Assembly: GCA_034669505.1 (NCBI GenBank)
Contig: JAXDNJ010000097.1
Location: 1-16,321, forward strand
Direction of reading: 5' to 3'
DNA: 16,321 nt
DNA from: JAFASC01 sp034669505
Lineage (GTDB): Bacteria > Pseudomonadota > Alphaproteobacteria > Rhizobiales > Beijerinckiaceae
Part shown: positions 1 through 8,600 of the stretch, in pieces
How positions within the stretch are numbered: the stretch's first letter is position 1
Layout: each line of letters starts with the position of its first letter
Notes under the pieces: generated by a model
What the model saw: the letters and a program-made list of their open reading frames with translations, nothing else
The model's database searches: none
Told to the model about the DNA's origin: nothing
Made by a program: the position numbers and the translations under genes

Positions 1-115
1 TCGGCGCCGCGGGCTTGCCTGGAGGCTAGGGCGGCGGGTGTGGTCGGACAATGACGGGCTCCCATAGGCGGCCCCTGGTCCGGGATGGTGCGGCGAGGGG
101 GCCAGGTTCCGCTAC

Positions 116-141
116 ATTCCGTTCGATATTCCGCACGGAAT
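116..141. promoter_or_regulatory. Putative operator: palindrome ATTCCGCACGGAAT plus an extra half-site
   Basis: Positions 128-141 read ATTCCG-CA-CGGAAT, a perfect 6-base inverted repeat with a 2-base centre. A further ATTCCG half-site lies at 116-121, exactly 12 bases upstream of the first arm. The element ends 38 bases before the regulator's ATG and overlaps where a promoter would sit (TATTCT at 146-151 is a weak -10 candidate). Autoregulation through such a site is common for XRE-cupin regulators, but binding here is inferred. Confidence 0.55.
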
Positions 142-179
142 CGTCTATTCTCCCGGACGATTTCAGCGGAACGGAGAAC

Positions 180-797
180 ATGGGCGTCGAGGGCCGGGAC
201 AAAGCCAAAGCGTTGGACGCCGGCGCGCAGGTGATTTCCGGCCAGCTCGGCAAGACCGTGCAGCGGCTGCGCAAGGCCTACAACCTCTCGCTCTCCGAGC
301 TCTCCGAGCAGTCGGGCGTCGCCAAGTCGATCATCAGCCAGATCGAGCGCAACGAAACGAACCCGACGCTGGCGACGATCTGGCGCCTCGCCCAGGCGCT
401 CGACGTCTCGAGCGAGCGCGTGCTGCATGCGGCCGAGGACGAGCCGTTCAGCGAAAAATCGACCAAGCCCGACACCCCGATCCTCGTCTCCGACGACGGC
501 AAATGCCGGCTCGCCATCATCGGCTGGATCAAGACGGTCGAATGGCTGCAATGGTACGATTTCTCCGCCGATCCCGGCGGCGCGCTGGAATCGGACGCGC
601 ATCAGCGCGGCTCGGTCGAGTGCCTGTCGGTGCTGGAGGGCGAACTCGAGATCGAGGTCGCGGGCGTGACCGAGCGGGCCGGCGCCGGCGAGACGCTGCG
701 CTACCGCTGCGACCGGCCGCATGTGATCCGCAATGTGTCGGACGCGCCCGCCCACGCGACGATGGTCTGCATCTTGAAAGCCGCGGTGATGGAGTGA
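180..797 (+). CDS. XRE-family transcriptional regulator with C-terminal cupin domain
   Basis: A 205-residue one-component DNA-binding regulator. Residues about 23-80 form an XRE-type helix-turn-helix (LSELSEQSGVAKSIISQIER is the core, followed by NPTLATIW). Residues about 120-200 form a small beta-rich cupin (SVECLSVLEGELEIEV, then GETLRYRCDRPHVIRN), which in this family senses a small ligand. The ATG at 180 is preferred over an in-frame upstream start at 51 because it has GGAG just before it, the protein then has the usual length of the family (about 190-210 residues), and the palindrome at 128-141 falls in the 5' leader rather than inside the gene. The MFS transporter starts 10 bases after the stop, so both are probably one transcript and the transporter is the likely regulatory target. 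Seen: the domains and spacing. Inferred: autoregulation and control of the transporter. The ligand is unknown. Confidence 0.9.
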   Translation: MGVEGRDKAKALDAGAQVISGQLGKTVQRLRKAYNLSLSELSEQSGVAKSIISQIERNETNPTLATIWRLAQALDVSSERVLHAAEDEPFSEKSTKPDTPILVSDDGKCRLAIIGWIKTVEWLQWYDFSADPGGALESDAHQRGSVECLSVLEGELEIEVAGVTERAGAGETLRYRCDRPHVIRNVSDAPAHATMVCILKAAVME

Positions 798-807
798 GCC
801 GGGCGTT

Positions 808-2016
808 ATGACGGCCGCGCAAAGGGCGGCGGCGGCGCCGGCATCGGGGCTGCGGCTGTCGTTCCTGACGGCGTCGGTCTACGCCACGATCGGCATCCAC
901 CTGCCGTTCTTTCCGATCTGGCTTGCCGCGCGCGGCCTCTCGGCGCGCGAGATCTCGGCGATTGCCTCGGTGCCGCCGCTGATGCGCCTCGTAGCCAATC
1001 TTGTGCTGCCGCCACGCGCCGACCGCTCCGGCGACATTCCGGGGATGCTCACGTTGTGCGCGCTCGGCACCACCTGCGCCTATGCCTCGATGGGAATCAT
1101 CGACGGGTTCTGGCTAATTCTCGCGGCGGTCGCGGCGCTCGCCTTCGCGCAAGGACCGGTCATCCCGCTTGCCGATGCGCTGATCCTCAACGAGGTGCGG
1201 CGGCGCGCGCGCGCCGGTCTGGCCGCCCTGGACTACGCCCGGGTGCGCGGCTGGGGCTCGGCTTCCGTTCTCTTCATGATGGTCGCCGGCGGCCAAATCG
1301 TCGGCCTGCTGCCGCGCGAAGCAATCATTTGGCTGCTCGCCGGCACCGCGCTTGTGACCACCATCGTGGCGCGGCAATGCGCGCAGCAGCTGCCGCGCAA
1401 CGAAACTGGCGTGCTCGCTGCCGCGACGCTCCCCGGTCGCATCCCGAGGCCGGCGGCGATCGCGCTTTTCGCCCTCGCCGCCGCCTCGATCCAGGCGAGC
1501 CACGCTTTCCTCTATGTCTTTGCCAGCCTGCAGTGGCGCAGCGAAGGAGTGAGCGACGGCTTCATCGGCCTCCTATGGGCGGCCGGCGTGGCGACGGAAA
1601 CGCTGTTTTTCCTGTTTCTCGGGCCGCGTCTCGGCGAGTCGCATGCCTTCGCTCTGCTCATGACCGGCGGCCTGGTCGCGATCTTCCGCTGGCTCTGCAT
1701 GGCGGCGGAGCCGGGCGCGGTCGCACTCCTCGCTCTGCAGATGTTGCACGGCGCCACTTATGGCGCGACCCAGCTCGGCGCCGTCTATCTTCTCTCCCGC
1801 CTAGCCGGACCTGAACGCCGGGCGCAGGCGCAGGGCTGGCTTTCCGCGGCGGGGGCGTTGTTGCTTGCGGCGGCGAGCTTCTGGTCGGGCTACCTGCAGG
1901 TCGAATTCGGGCGCGTTGCCTACCTCTTCATGGTAGGCATTGCCGTCGCCGGTCTTGCCCTCGCCGGCCTTGCCGCCTTCGCCCTCCATAACGACGCCGC
2001 GTCGTCCGGACCCTGA
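808..2016 (+). CDS. MFS transporter, phenylpropionate permease (HcaT)-like
   Basis: A 402-residue polytopic inner-membrane protein with about twelve hydrophobic segments and no signal peptide beyond the first helix. The opening segment (LRLSFLTASVYATIGIHLPF, then FPIWLAARGLSAREIS) and the following PPLMRLVANLVLPPRADR are typical of the MFS_1-like group that contains E. coli HcaT (3-phenylpropionate uptake) and nucleoside:H+ symporter-like members. It should act as a proton-coupled secondary transporter; the substrate cannot be read from the sequence. It begins 10 bases after the XRE-cupin regulator, which points to co-transcription and regulation by that protein. The end of the gene (GLAAFALHNDAASSGP) is hydrophilic, as expected for a cytoplasmic tail. 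Family assignment is good; the substrate is open. Confidence 0.85.
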   Translation: MTAAQRAAAAPASGLRLSFLTASVYATIGIHLPFFPIWLAARGLSAREISAIASVPPLMRLVANLVLPPRADRSGDIPGMLTLCALGTTCAYASMGIIDGFWLILAAVAALAFAQGPVIPLADALILNEVRRRARAGLAALDYARVRGWGSASVLFMMVAGGQIVGLLPREAIIWLLAGTALVTTIVARQCAQQLPRNETGVLAAATLPGRIPRPAAIALFALAAASIQASHAFLYVFASLQWRSEGVSDGFIGLLWAAGVATETLFFLFLGPRLGESHAFALLMTGGLVAIFRWLCMAAEPGAVALLALQMLHGATYGATQLGAVYLLSRLAGPERRAQAQGWLSAAGALLLAAASFWSGYLQVEFGRVAYLFMVGIAVAGLALAGLAAFALHNDAASSGP

Positions 2017-2078
2017 GCCGGCCACAATCTCTCCGAAACCGCCATGTAGGAGAGCCGGGAAGCATCGGGATTCTCGCC

Positions 2079-2480
2079 ATGTCGATCCGAACATTCCTGC
2101 CGTTTCGCGCGATCTGCACCCTCGGGGCTCTCGGCCTCGCGCTTTCCCCCGTCCTGGCGCAGCAGGAGCCCCCCGGGGATCCGGCCGACCCGCCGCCGCG
2201 CGTCGAGAAGCCGGCGAAACCACTCAAAAAAGTCGCGGCCAAGCCGGCCAAGGCCGAAGACATTCCGGCAATCGGCGCGCCCGCCATCAAGCAGAAAGCC
2301 GCCAAAGACGAGAAGCCGAAGGTGAAGCGTCCCTTCGGCGAGCTCGAGGGCTGGTCGAGTTCCACGGAAGCCGAAAAGAAGATTCTGCCGACGCCGCGCG
2401 AAGAATCCTCGAGCGGCTACAAAAAGCCGCCGATCGGCTTCGACAGTGGCGGCAATCTGGGCATGGGGATGAGCTTCTGA
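2079..2480 (+). CDS. Small secreted Pro/Lys-rich protein of unknown function
   Basis: A 133-residue protein that I do not recognise. Residues 1-27 look like a Sec signal peptide (basic start MSIR, hydrophobic core, VLA followed by QQ as the likely cleavage site). The mature part is low-complexity, rich in Pro, Lys and Ala (residues 30-85), followed by a more conserved-looking tail (RPFGELEGWSSSTEAEKKIL and GFDSGGNLGMGMSF). It should be periplasmic or envelope-associated. The stop TGA overlaps the proposed CTG start of the MlaE permease (CTGA, 2477-2480), so it is probably translated together with the Mla genes and may serve envelope lipid transport; that link rests on position only. GGGA lies 8 bases before the ATG. 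Confidence 0.7.
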   Translation: MSIRTFLPFRAICTLGALGLALSPVLAQQEPPGDPADPPPRVEKPAKPLKKVAAKPAKAEDIPAIGAPAIKQKAAKDEKPKVKRPFGELEGWSSSTEAEKKILPTPREESSSGYKKPPIGFDSGGNLGMGMSF

Positions 2481-3625
2481 GCGCTGCATCCGTCTCGACC
2501 GCGCCGCGCTTTTCGAGCGAACGATCCGCGGACTCGATACGTCTTCGCCTCGACGGCGACTGGACGATCGAGGCTTCGAACGCGATCGAGAGCGGCGCCG
2601 ATCAGCTGGTTACCGCGGGCGCAGAAGGAAAGCGCGCCGTCTTCGACTTCGGCCGCGTCGGCCGCATAGACACGGCGGGCGCCTGGCTGCTCGATCGCGC
2701 GCGGCAGACGCTCACCGAGCGTGGTGTCACAACGGACGTCGAGCGGCTGCGCCCGGAATACGAGATCCTGCTCAAAGAGGCGCATTTCCGCGAATTCGAA
2801 GCGACACCGCCGCGGCGCGGCAATCCGCTCGTCAATTTCCTCGCCGATATTGGCGCCGCGATCGAAGGCGTCGGGCGCGACATTTACGCGAGCGTAGCGT
2901 TTCTCGGCGACGTCGTCGCCGCCTTCGGTGGCTTGCTCGTGCGTCCGCGCGGCTTTCGCATCACCTCGCTCGTCTCCCATATCGAGCAGTTTGCACTGCG
3001 CAGCGTGCCGATCATCGTTCTGATCAATTTTCTCGTCGGCGCGATCGTCGCGCAGCAGGGCCTGGTTCAGTTGCGCCAATTCGGCGCGCAGACATTTACC
3101 GTCAATCTCATCGGCATTCTCGTCTTGCGCGAACTCGCGGTGATCCTGACCTCGATCATGATCGCCGGCCGTTCCGGCTCGGCGATCACGGCTGAACTCG
3201 GCTCGATGAAAATGCGCGAGGAAATGGACGCGCTGAAGGTGATGGGTCTTTCGCCCATCGAAGTTTTGATCCTGCCGCGGCTGATGGCGCTGATCATCAG
3301 CCTGCCGCTTCTGACATTTCTTGCCGACATGGCGGCGCTCTTCGGCGGATTGTGCGTCGCGTGGGGCTATGGTGGAATCAGTCCGGAGGCATTTATCGCG
3401 CGGCTGCAGACCTCGATCAGCCTGAGCACATTCATGATCGGCATCGTCAAGGCGCCGTTTATGGCTTTGATCATTGGCTTGATCGCGTCCGTCGAGGGAC
3501 TGGCAGTGCAAGGCTCGGCGGAGTCCCTTGGCCGGCAAGTCACCGCATCGGTCGTCAAATCGATTTTCATGGTGATCGTCGTCGACGGTTTGTTCGCGAT
3601 GTTCTTCGCCGGCATGCATTATTAG
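2477..3625 (+). CDS. mlaE: MlaE-family lipid ABC transporter permease with N-terminal STAS domain
   Basis: About 382 residues if started at CTG 2477. Residues about 20-105 form a STAS-like domain (RLRLDGDWTIEASNAIESGA, then VFDFGRVGRIDTAGAWLLDR). Residues about 155-380 form the MlaE/PF02405 permease, with hydrophobic helices and the diagnostic GSAITAELGSMKMREEMDAL (about residue 234) followed by KVMGLSPIEVLILPR. This is the inner-membrane permease of a phospholipid transporter that maintains outer-membrane lipid asymmetry. Start choice: reading this frame codon by codon, there is no ATG, GTG or TTG between the ATG at 1940 and TTG at 2933. The 1940 start would add about 180 residues of Arg/Pro-rich out-of-frame noise, and 2933 would remove STAS. 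CTG 2477 sits in a CTGA overlap with the previous stop, 7 bases after GGGGA. Function is confident; the start is inferred. Confidence 0.88.
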   Translation: MSAASVSTAPRFSSERSADSIRLRLDGDWTIEASNAIESGADQLVTAGAEGKRAVFDFGRVGRIDTAGAWLLDRARQTLTERGVTTDVERLRPEYEILLKEAHFREFEATPPRRGNPLVNFLADIGAAIEGVGRDIYASVAFLGDVVAAFGGLLVRPRGFRITSLVSHIEQFALRSVPIIVLINFLVGAIVAQQGLVQLRQFGAQTFTVNLIGILVLRELAVILTSIMIAGRSGSAITAELGSMKMREEMDALKVMGLSPIEVLILPRLMALIISLPLLTFLADMAALFGGLCVAWGYGGISPEAFIARLQTSISLSTFMIGIVKAPFMALIIGLIASVEGLAVQGSAESLGRQVTASVVKSIFMVIVVDGLFAMFFAGMHY

Positions 3626-3633
3626 GCGCCGCG

Positions 3634-4488
3634 ATGGACGATATCGGCATTCTCGATCTCTCAGTCCCCGCGGCGACATCGCCCGACATCGCGCCGACGA
3701 TTTCGCCGATTCCGGAGGCGGTGATCCGCGTGCGCGATCTCGTCGTCGGCTTCGGCGACAAGCTCATCATGAAGGGGCTCGACCTCGACATTCATCGCGG
3801 CGAAGTCTTGGGCTTTGTCGGCGGGTCCGGTACCGGCAAGTCGGTTTTGACGCGCACCATCCTTGGCCTCGTGCAGAAGCGCTCCGGCAAGATCGAAACC
3901 TTCGGCGAAGATACCGACGCCATGACCGGGCTGCAGCGCCGCGCGACCGAGCGGCGCTGGGGCGTGATGTTTCAGCAGGGCGCCCTCTTCTCCGGCCTCA
4001 CGGTGAAGCAGAACATCCAGGTGCCGATGCGCGAATATCTGCGCCTGTCACAGCGGCTCATGGACGAGCTGGCGCGGCTCAAGATCGAGATGGTCGGCCT
4101 GAAAGCCGACGCCGCCGACAAATACCCCTCCGAGCTCTCCGGCGGCATGATCAAGCGCGCGGCGCTTGCCCGGGCGCTTGCGCTCGACCCCGAACTCGTC
4201 TTTCTCGACGAGCCGACGTCCGGCCTCGACCCGATCGGCGCCGCCGATTTCGACGATCTCATCGCGACGCTGCAGAAAACGCTTGGCCTCACCGTGTTCA
4301 TGGTGACGCACGACCTCGACAGCCTGTATTCGATCTGCGACCGGGTCGCGGCGCTCGCCGACGGGAAGGTCATCGCCGCGGGCCCGATCGAGGCGATGCT
4401 GAAAGCCGATCACCCCTGGCTCAAGGCCTATTTCCACGGCAAGCGCGCCCGCCAGCTGCAAGCGCCCCAGCGCTCGACCCTGCCGTGA
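3634..4488 (+). CDS. mlaF: MlaF-type ABC transporter ATP-binding protein
   Basis: A 284-residue cytoplasmic ATPase that drives the MlaE permease. Visible motifs: Walker A GGSGTGKS at residues 63-70, Q-loop FQQGALF (113-119), signature LSGGM at 168-172, Walker B LVFLDEP at 188-194, D-loop SGLD, and H-loop THD at 225-227. The GALFSGLTV stretch and the LSGGMIKRAALARALAL signature are characteristic of the Mla/Mkl subgroup. The ATG at 3634 lies 8 bases after the permease stop and gives a first strand (VIRVRDLVVGFGDK) after a roughly 28-residue N-terminal extension. The gene is followed by mlaD after 32 bases. Nothing is missing from the catalytic set, so it should be active. Confidence 0.93.
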   Translation: MDDIGILDLSVPAATSPDIAPTISPIPEAVIRVRDLVVGFGDKLIMKGLDLDIHRGEVLGFVGGSGTGKSVLTRTILGLVQKRSGKIETFGEDTDAMTGLQRRATERRWGVMFQQGALFSGLTVKQNIQVPMREYLRLSQRLMDELARLKIEMVGLKADAADKYPSELSGGMIKRAALARALALDPELVFLDEPTSGLDPIGAADFDDLIATLQKTLGLTVFMVTHDLDSLYSICDRVAALADGKVIAAGPIEAMLKADHPWLKAYFHGKRARQLQAPQRSTLP

Positions 4489-4520
4489 TGCGAACAGATT
4501 TCTAGGAGACGACGAGGCCC

Positions 4521-5630
4521 ATGGAGACTCGCGCAAATCACGCCATCATCGGCGCCTTCACCCTGGCGGTGGTCGCGGCCGCGTTCGCGTTCGTGTTCTG
4601 GTTCAATGGAGCGAGCAAATCGGCGGGCCACGCCTATTATGCGATCGTGTTCCCGGGATCGGTCTCGGGGCTCACGCGCGGCAGCACCGTCCTGTTCAAC
4701 GGCTTGCGCATCGGCGAGGTCAGCAAGCTCGAACTCGCGCCCGACAATCCGTCGAACGTCATGGTTTCAATCGACATCGACGCGCGCACGCCGATGCGCA
4801 AGGACACGCTGGCGCGGCTCGAATATAGTGGGATCACCGGCGTTGCTTCCATCGCGCTCACCGGCGGCAGCGCGACGTCGGAGCGTCTGCCGAACGGGCA
4901 GAACGGCAACGTTTCGATCATCCAAGGCGACCGCTCCGATTTCGCCAATCTGATCAATACGGGTCAGCGCATTGCCGCGCGCGCCGATAACGTGCTTGAG
5001 AAGCTGAACACCGCCGTTGACGAGAATGCCGGCTCACTAAGCAAGACGCTGAAGAACGCCGAGATTTTCTCAAAGTCGCTCGCCGACAATGCCGATGGGG
5101 TGCGCGATTTTCTCGCCGCCACCGCCGACGTCGGCAAGGCGATCAAGCCGCTCGCCGTGAAACTCGAAGCGCTAACGGCCGATGCCGATGGAATCGTGAA
5201 AGCCGTCGACCCCGAGAAGGTGAAGATAATCGTCGCGCAGGTGAGCGAGATTTCGGTGAAGCTCAATGCCGTCGCGGGCAAGCTCGACACGACATTCACC
5301 AACCTCAACGGCATGCTCGCAACGGACGACAATAAGGGTCTCGTGGCGGAAATGTCCGAGGCCGCGAAGTCGATCAAGCGGCTTGCCGACAATCTCGATG
5401 TCAGAACCAAAGAGATCACGACCGGCGTCGTGCGCTTCACCGGCAATGGGCTGAAGCAATACGAGCAGCTGGCAATCGACGCGCGTCAGACGGTCGGCGA
5501 GGTCAGCCGCGTGTTCAAATCGCTCGAGCGCAATCCGCAGCAGCTGATCTTTGGCGCCAAGGAGCAGCCTCAGGCAACGCCCGTGCCGGCGCGTCCGGCG
5601 CCGCCGGAACGCGCAGCGGCGGCGAGGTAG
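4521..5630 (+). CDS. mlaD: MlaD-family (MCE domain) lipid-binding protein
   Basis: A 369-residue inner-membrane-anchored periplasmic protein. Residues 8-29 form one transmembrane helix (IIGAFTLAVVAAAFAFVFWF). The MCE/MlaD domain spans about 38-120 and contains the family hallmark VLFNGLRIGEV and the later LEYSGITGVASIALTGG. Residues about 140-330 are a long helical region rich in Ala, Asp, Lys and Leu, as in MCE proteins that build a lipid conduit. The tail is Pro/Ala-rich and probably disordered. AGGAG lies about 12 bases before the ATG. It closes the MlaE-MlaF-MlaD operon. In many related genomes an ABC-type auxiliary lipoprotein gene follows; here the next gene is on the opposite strand, so that subunit must be elsewhere or absent. 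Confidence 0.92.
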   Translation: METRANHAIIGAFTLAVVAAAFAFVFWFNGASKSAGHAYYAIVFPGSVSGLTRGSTVLFNGLRIGEVSKLELAPDNPSNVMVSIDIDARTPMRKDTLARLEYSGITGVASIALTGGSATSERLPNGQNGNVSIIQGDRSDFANLINTGQRIAARADNVLEKLNTAVDENAGSLSKTLKNAEIFSKSLADNADGVRDFLAATADVGKAIKPLAVKLEALTADADGIVKAVDPEKVKIIVAQVSEISVKLNAVAGKLDTTFTNLNGMLATDDNKGLVAEMSEAAKSIKRLADNLDVRTKEITTGVVRFTGNGLKQYEQLAIDARQTVGEVSRVFKSLERNPQQLIFGAKEQPQATPVPARPAPPERAAAAR

Positions 5631-5637
5631 CGATCAC

Positions 5638-5666
5638 TCCCGGACGCGCCGAACGCGCGATCGGGA
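5638..5666. terminator. Hairpin between converging mlaD and gpr genes
   Basis: A 12-base stem (5638-5649 with 5655-5666) around a 5-base loop, with one A-A mismatch and one G-U pair, lies in the 66-base spacer where the two transcripts meet. It is symmetric and could act on both strands. Neither side has a U-tract, so it is not a classic intrinsic terminator; a bidirectional transcript-end hairpin is the best reading. Confidence 0.45.
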
Positions 5667-5696
5667 ATCTACCTCTGCATCGGACCGTATCCTGCC

Positions 5697-8600
5697 TTAC
5701 TCGAACCGCTCCGCCGCGTGCGCCAGCATCGTGTAGACCTTGCCCGTCTCTGACGTGAGATAGGTCTTCGCCAGCGGGCTATCGGGATCGTCGCGGCTGA
5801 CTTCCGTCAAGAGACGCTCGAATTCCAGGATGTACCGGTCGACGGTCTCACGAAAGGCGCCGTCGGAATGATAGCGGCGGCGGATTTCGTCGAACGCCTG
5901 CTGCCCCTGCGCGGTGTAGAGCCGGGGGCTGAAGACATGCCGCTCGCCGCGGCGATAGCGATCCCAGAGATCGGCGACGGCATCGTGATCGAGCAGCCGC
6001 GCGATGTCGAGCGACAGCGCGTCGATCGAATCGATGGCGCGGTTCGGCTCGGATCTCGATCGCTGCCCGTTACCCTGCTGCCGCGGCGCGGTCTCCTCAC
6101 GCTCCTCGCGTGAGGCGCGCGCCAGGAGGTCGGTCAGCCAACCGTCATGGCTGCGGTCCTGCGCTTGCGCCGGCGGACGTTCCTCGGCGCGCGCGATCTG
6201 CGGTGAGCGCGTCATTGGCGGGCGCGGACGCGTCTGCACGTCACGGACGGGCTCGGGATAACGTGGCGGCTCGCTCGCGCGGGCGGGCTCAGCAGCACGC
6301 GGCTCGGCCGGACGCGGTTCGGGGCGGCGCGGCGCCGGCGGCTCCGGCGGCCGGATCGGCGAGATCAGGCTCGCGGGTTCTGCGACATCGAAGGCCCGGC
6401 CCGAGCGCGCGACGATCTCGGTCAGTTCGTTCAAGGCCTTGATCTGCTCGGATACGACGCGGCGCATCGTGCCGGCCTGTTCGGCCGTCTCGCGCGGCAA
6501 TTCGAGCGCGCCGCGGCGCACCTCTTCGCGTGTCGCATCGAGCTCGCCACGGATTTCCGCGGAGACGCCGCGGATTTCTTCCGCCGCCGACTGGAAGCCC
6601 TGCGTCGCGCGGCCGAGAAGATCGGCCATTTCCTGCGTCGCCTGCTCGTAGGCGGCGCGCAAAGCGGCAGCCGTGCGTTCGCGCTCCTTGCCCGTTGCGG
6701 TGCGAATCTCGGCAAAGCGGCCCTCGACATCGTGCGTGGCTTGCTGAGTCGATTCGGCGAGGAACGCGCCGATGTCGCGCGCGCGCGCCTCGGCATCGCG
6801 GAACGCGTCCTGGATCAGCCCGCTGAACGCCTGCTGCACGCTTTCGAAATCGCTGCGCCGGCCTTCGATCTCACCAAGCAGGCCTTGGAGGGACTCGTGC
6901 CGCTCTGCGAGCGCTGCGTCGAGCGCCTGCTGCGAACGTTCGAGTTCGCTCGCCGTGCGCATCAGGGCGTCGCTATGCGAGCCGATCGAGCCGGAGAGCG
7001 CGTCCGCGCCGGTGAGCGTCTGTCCGGCGACCTCGCCGAGCTGCGTGACCTGCGCCGAGACGCTCTCGATCGCTTGGCCGAACTGGCCGAGATTGTGGGT
7101 GAGCTTCGACTCGATGGCAGCAAGATTGCTGCTCGCCTGCGAGATGATCGACTGCAGCGAGACATTCGTCTGCCCGAGCCGGTCGAGAACGGCGGTCATC
7201 TCACCCTTCAGCCGGTCGTTTGTTCCGAGCAATGCAGCGACCGAGCCGTTCGCGCTCGAATCGATCGCCTCGCGCAATGCCGCGCCCGAATCTTCGATCA
7301 CCGCAGCAAGTTCGTCACGGCGCATGCCGAGATGCTCGACGATCGCCGAGCCGCGGCTCTCGATCGTGTTGGTGACGAGTTCGCCGACATCGGCGAGTTC
7401 CTTGGCAATCTCGCCGCCGCGCGACGAGATGAGTTCGGCGAGCAGCGGTCCCTTCGTTTCAAAGAGCTCGTGCAGTTCGCTGGATCGTATCGTCAGGAGA
7501 TCATGGACTTCCCTGCCCTTCTCCCCGAGCGCGACATTGAGGGCGAGGAGCCGGTCGCCGAGCGCCGAACCGATTTCAGCAACGCGCTTGCCGAGGGCCA
7601 CGCCGAGATCGCCCGCTCGGGCATGCAGCGTGGTGTCGAGTTCGTGCGCCGCCGCGCCGAGCGTTGAGTGGATGTCGGAGAGACGCGCGCCGATCGTCTC
7701 CACGACTTCGCGGCCGCGTTCGTCGATCTCACCCGAGACTATATCCAGTCGGCCGACCACGCGCTCCTCGAACGTCGCGATTCGGCTGTCGAGCGTGTCG
7801 GCGATTTCGCTTGCGCGCCCGCCGAGCGTCTCGTTGATTTCGCCGGCTTTGGCGGCGAGGGTTTCGCTCAGCGCCGTCGAGCGTGCGAGCAGGATATGAT
7901 CGATCTCCTGCGCCTTGGCGTCGAGCGCACGCGTGACCTCGCGTCCGCCCTCGCCGAGAACGCGCGCGACGTCGAGCGCGCGCATCGCAAGCGCGTCGTT
8001 GAGCGTCTTCGCCCGCGTTTCGAGACCCGTATCGATGCGCGAAATCAGCTCTTCGAGTTGCTGCGTGATCTCACCGGCTTTCGTTGCCGCACGTTCGTCA
8101 AATGTGTCGACATGGCCGCCGAGAATTTCTGCGGCTTCATGCGCCTGCTGTGCCAGCCGCTCGCTGAGTGCCGCGCCGTGAACGGTCACCGCCTGCTCGA
8201 TCGCGTCGAGATGGCCGGCGATCTCGCCAGTGAAGCGGTTCGAATGTTCGGCGATGCGTGCGGCCACGTCCTCGCCATGCGTCCGGAAGGTCGACTCGAA
8301 CCCGCCGAGCCGCTCGTCCAGCGAGCGGGCGAGTCGATCGCCATGGTGCCCGAGTCGCTCGTCAACGCGGATCGTGCTCTGCGCGACGGCCGCTTCGAAC
8401 GCGGCGAGCCGGTCGCCAAGGCTCCCGCTGAGATTTTCGCTATGGTAGCCAAGCCGCTCGTCGACTTCGCCGGTGCGCTGCGCAACCGCCGCTTCGAACG
8501 CCGCAAGCCGCTCGTCGAGAGCGCCGGCGACGCGTTCGGTGTGATTGCCAAGACGTTCGTCAACTTCGCCGGTGCGCTGTGTAACCGCTGCTTCAAACGC

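Noticed and set aside
51..179. ATG at 51 as the start of the XRE-cupin regulator
   Set aside because: The added residues are Arg/Gly/Ser-rich and the operator palindrome would lie inside the gene; ATG 180 has GGAG and gives the family length.
1940..2476. ATG at 1940 as the start of the MlaE permease, making a 561-residue protein
   Set aside because: The added part overlaps the MFS end and the whole secreted protein in another frame and reads as Arg/Pro/Ser noise; the secreted protein with its signal peptide is the better use of that DNA.
2079..3625. Programmed frameshift fusing the secreted protein to the permease
   Set aside because: It would attach an exported signal-peptide protein to a cytoplasmic STAS domain, and no slippery sequence with a downstream structure is evident. 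A coupled CTG start explains the overlap more simply.
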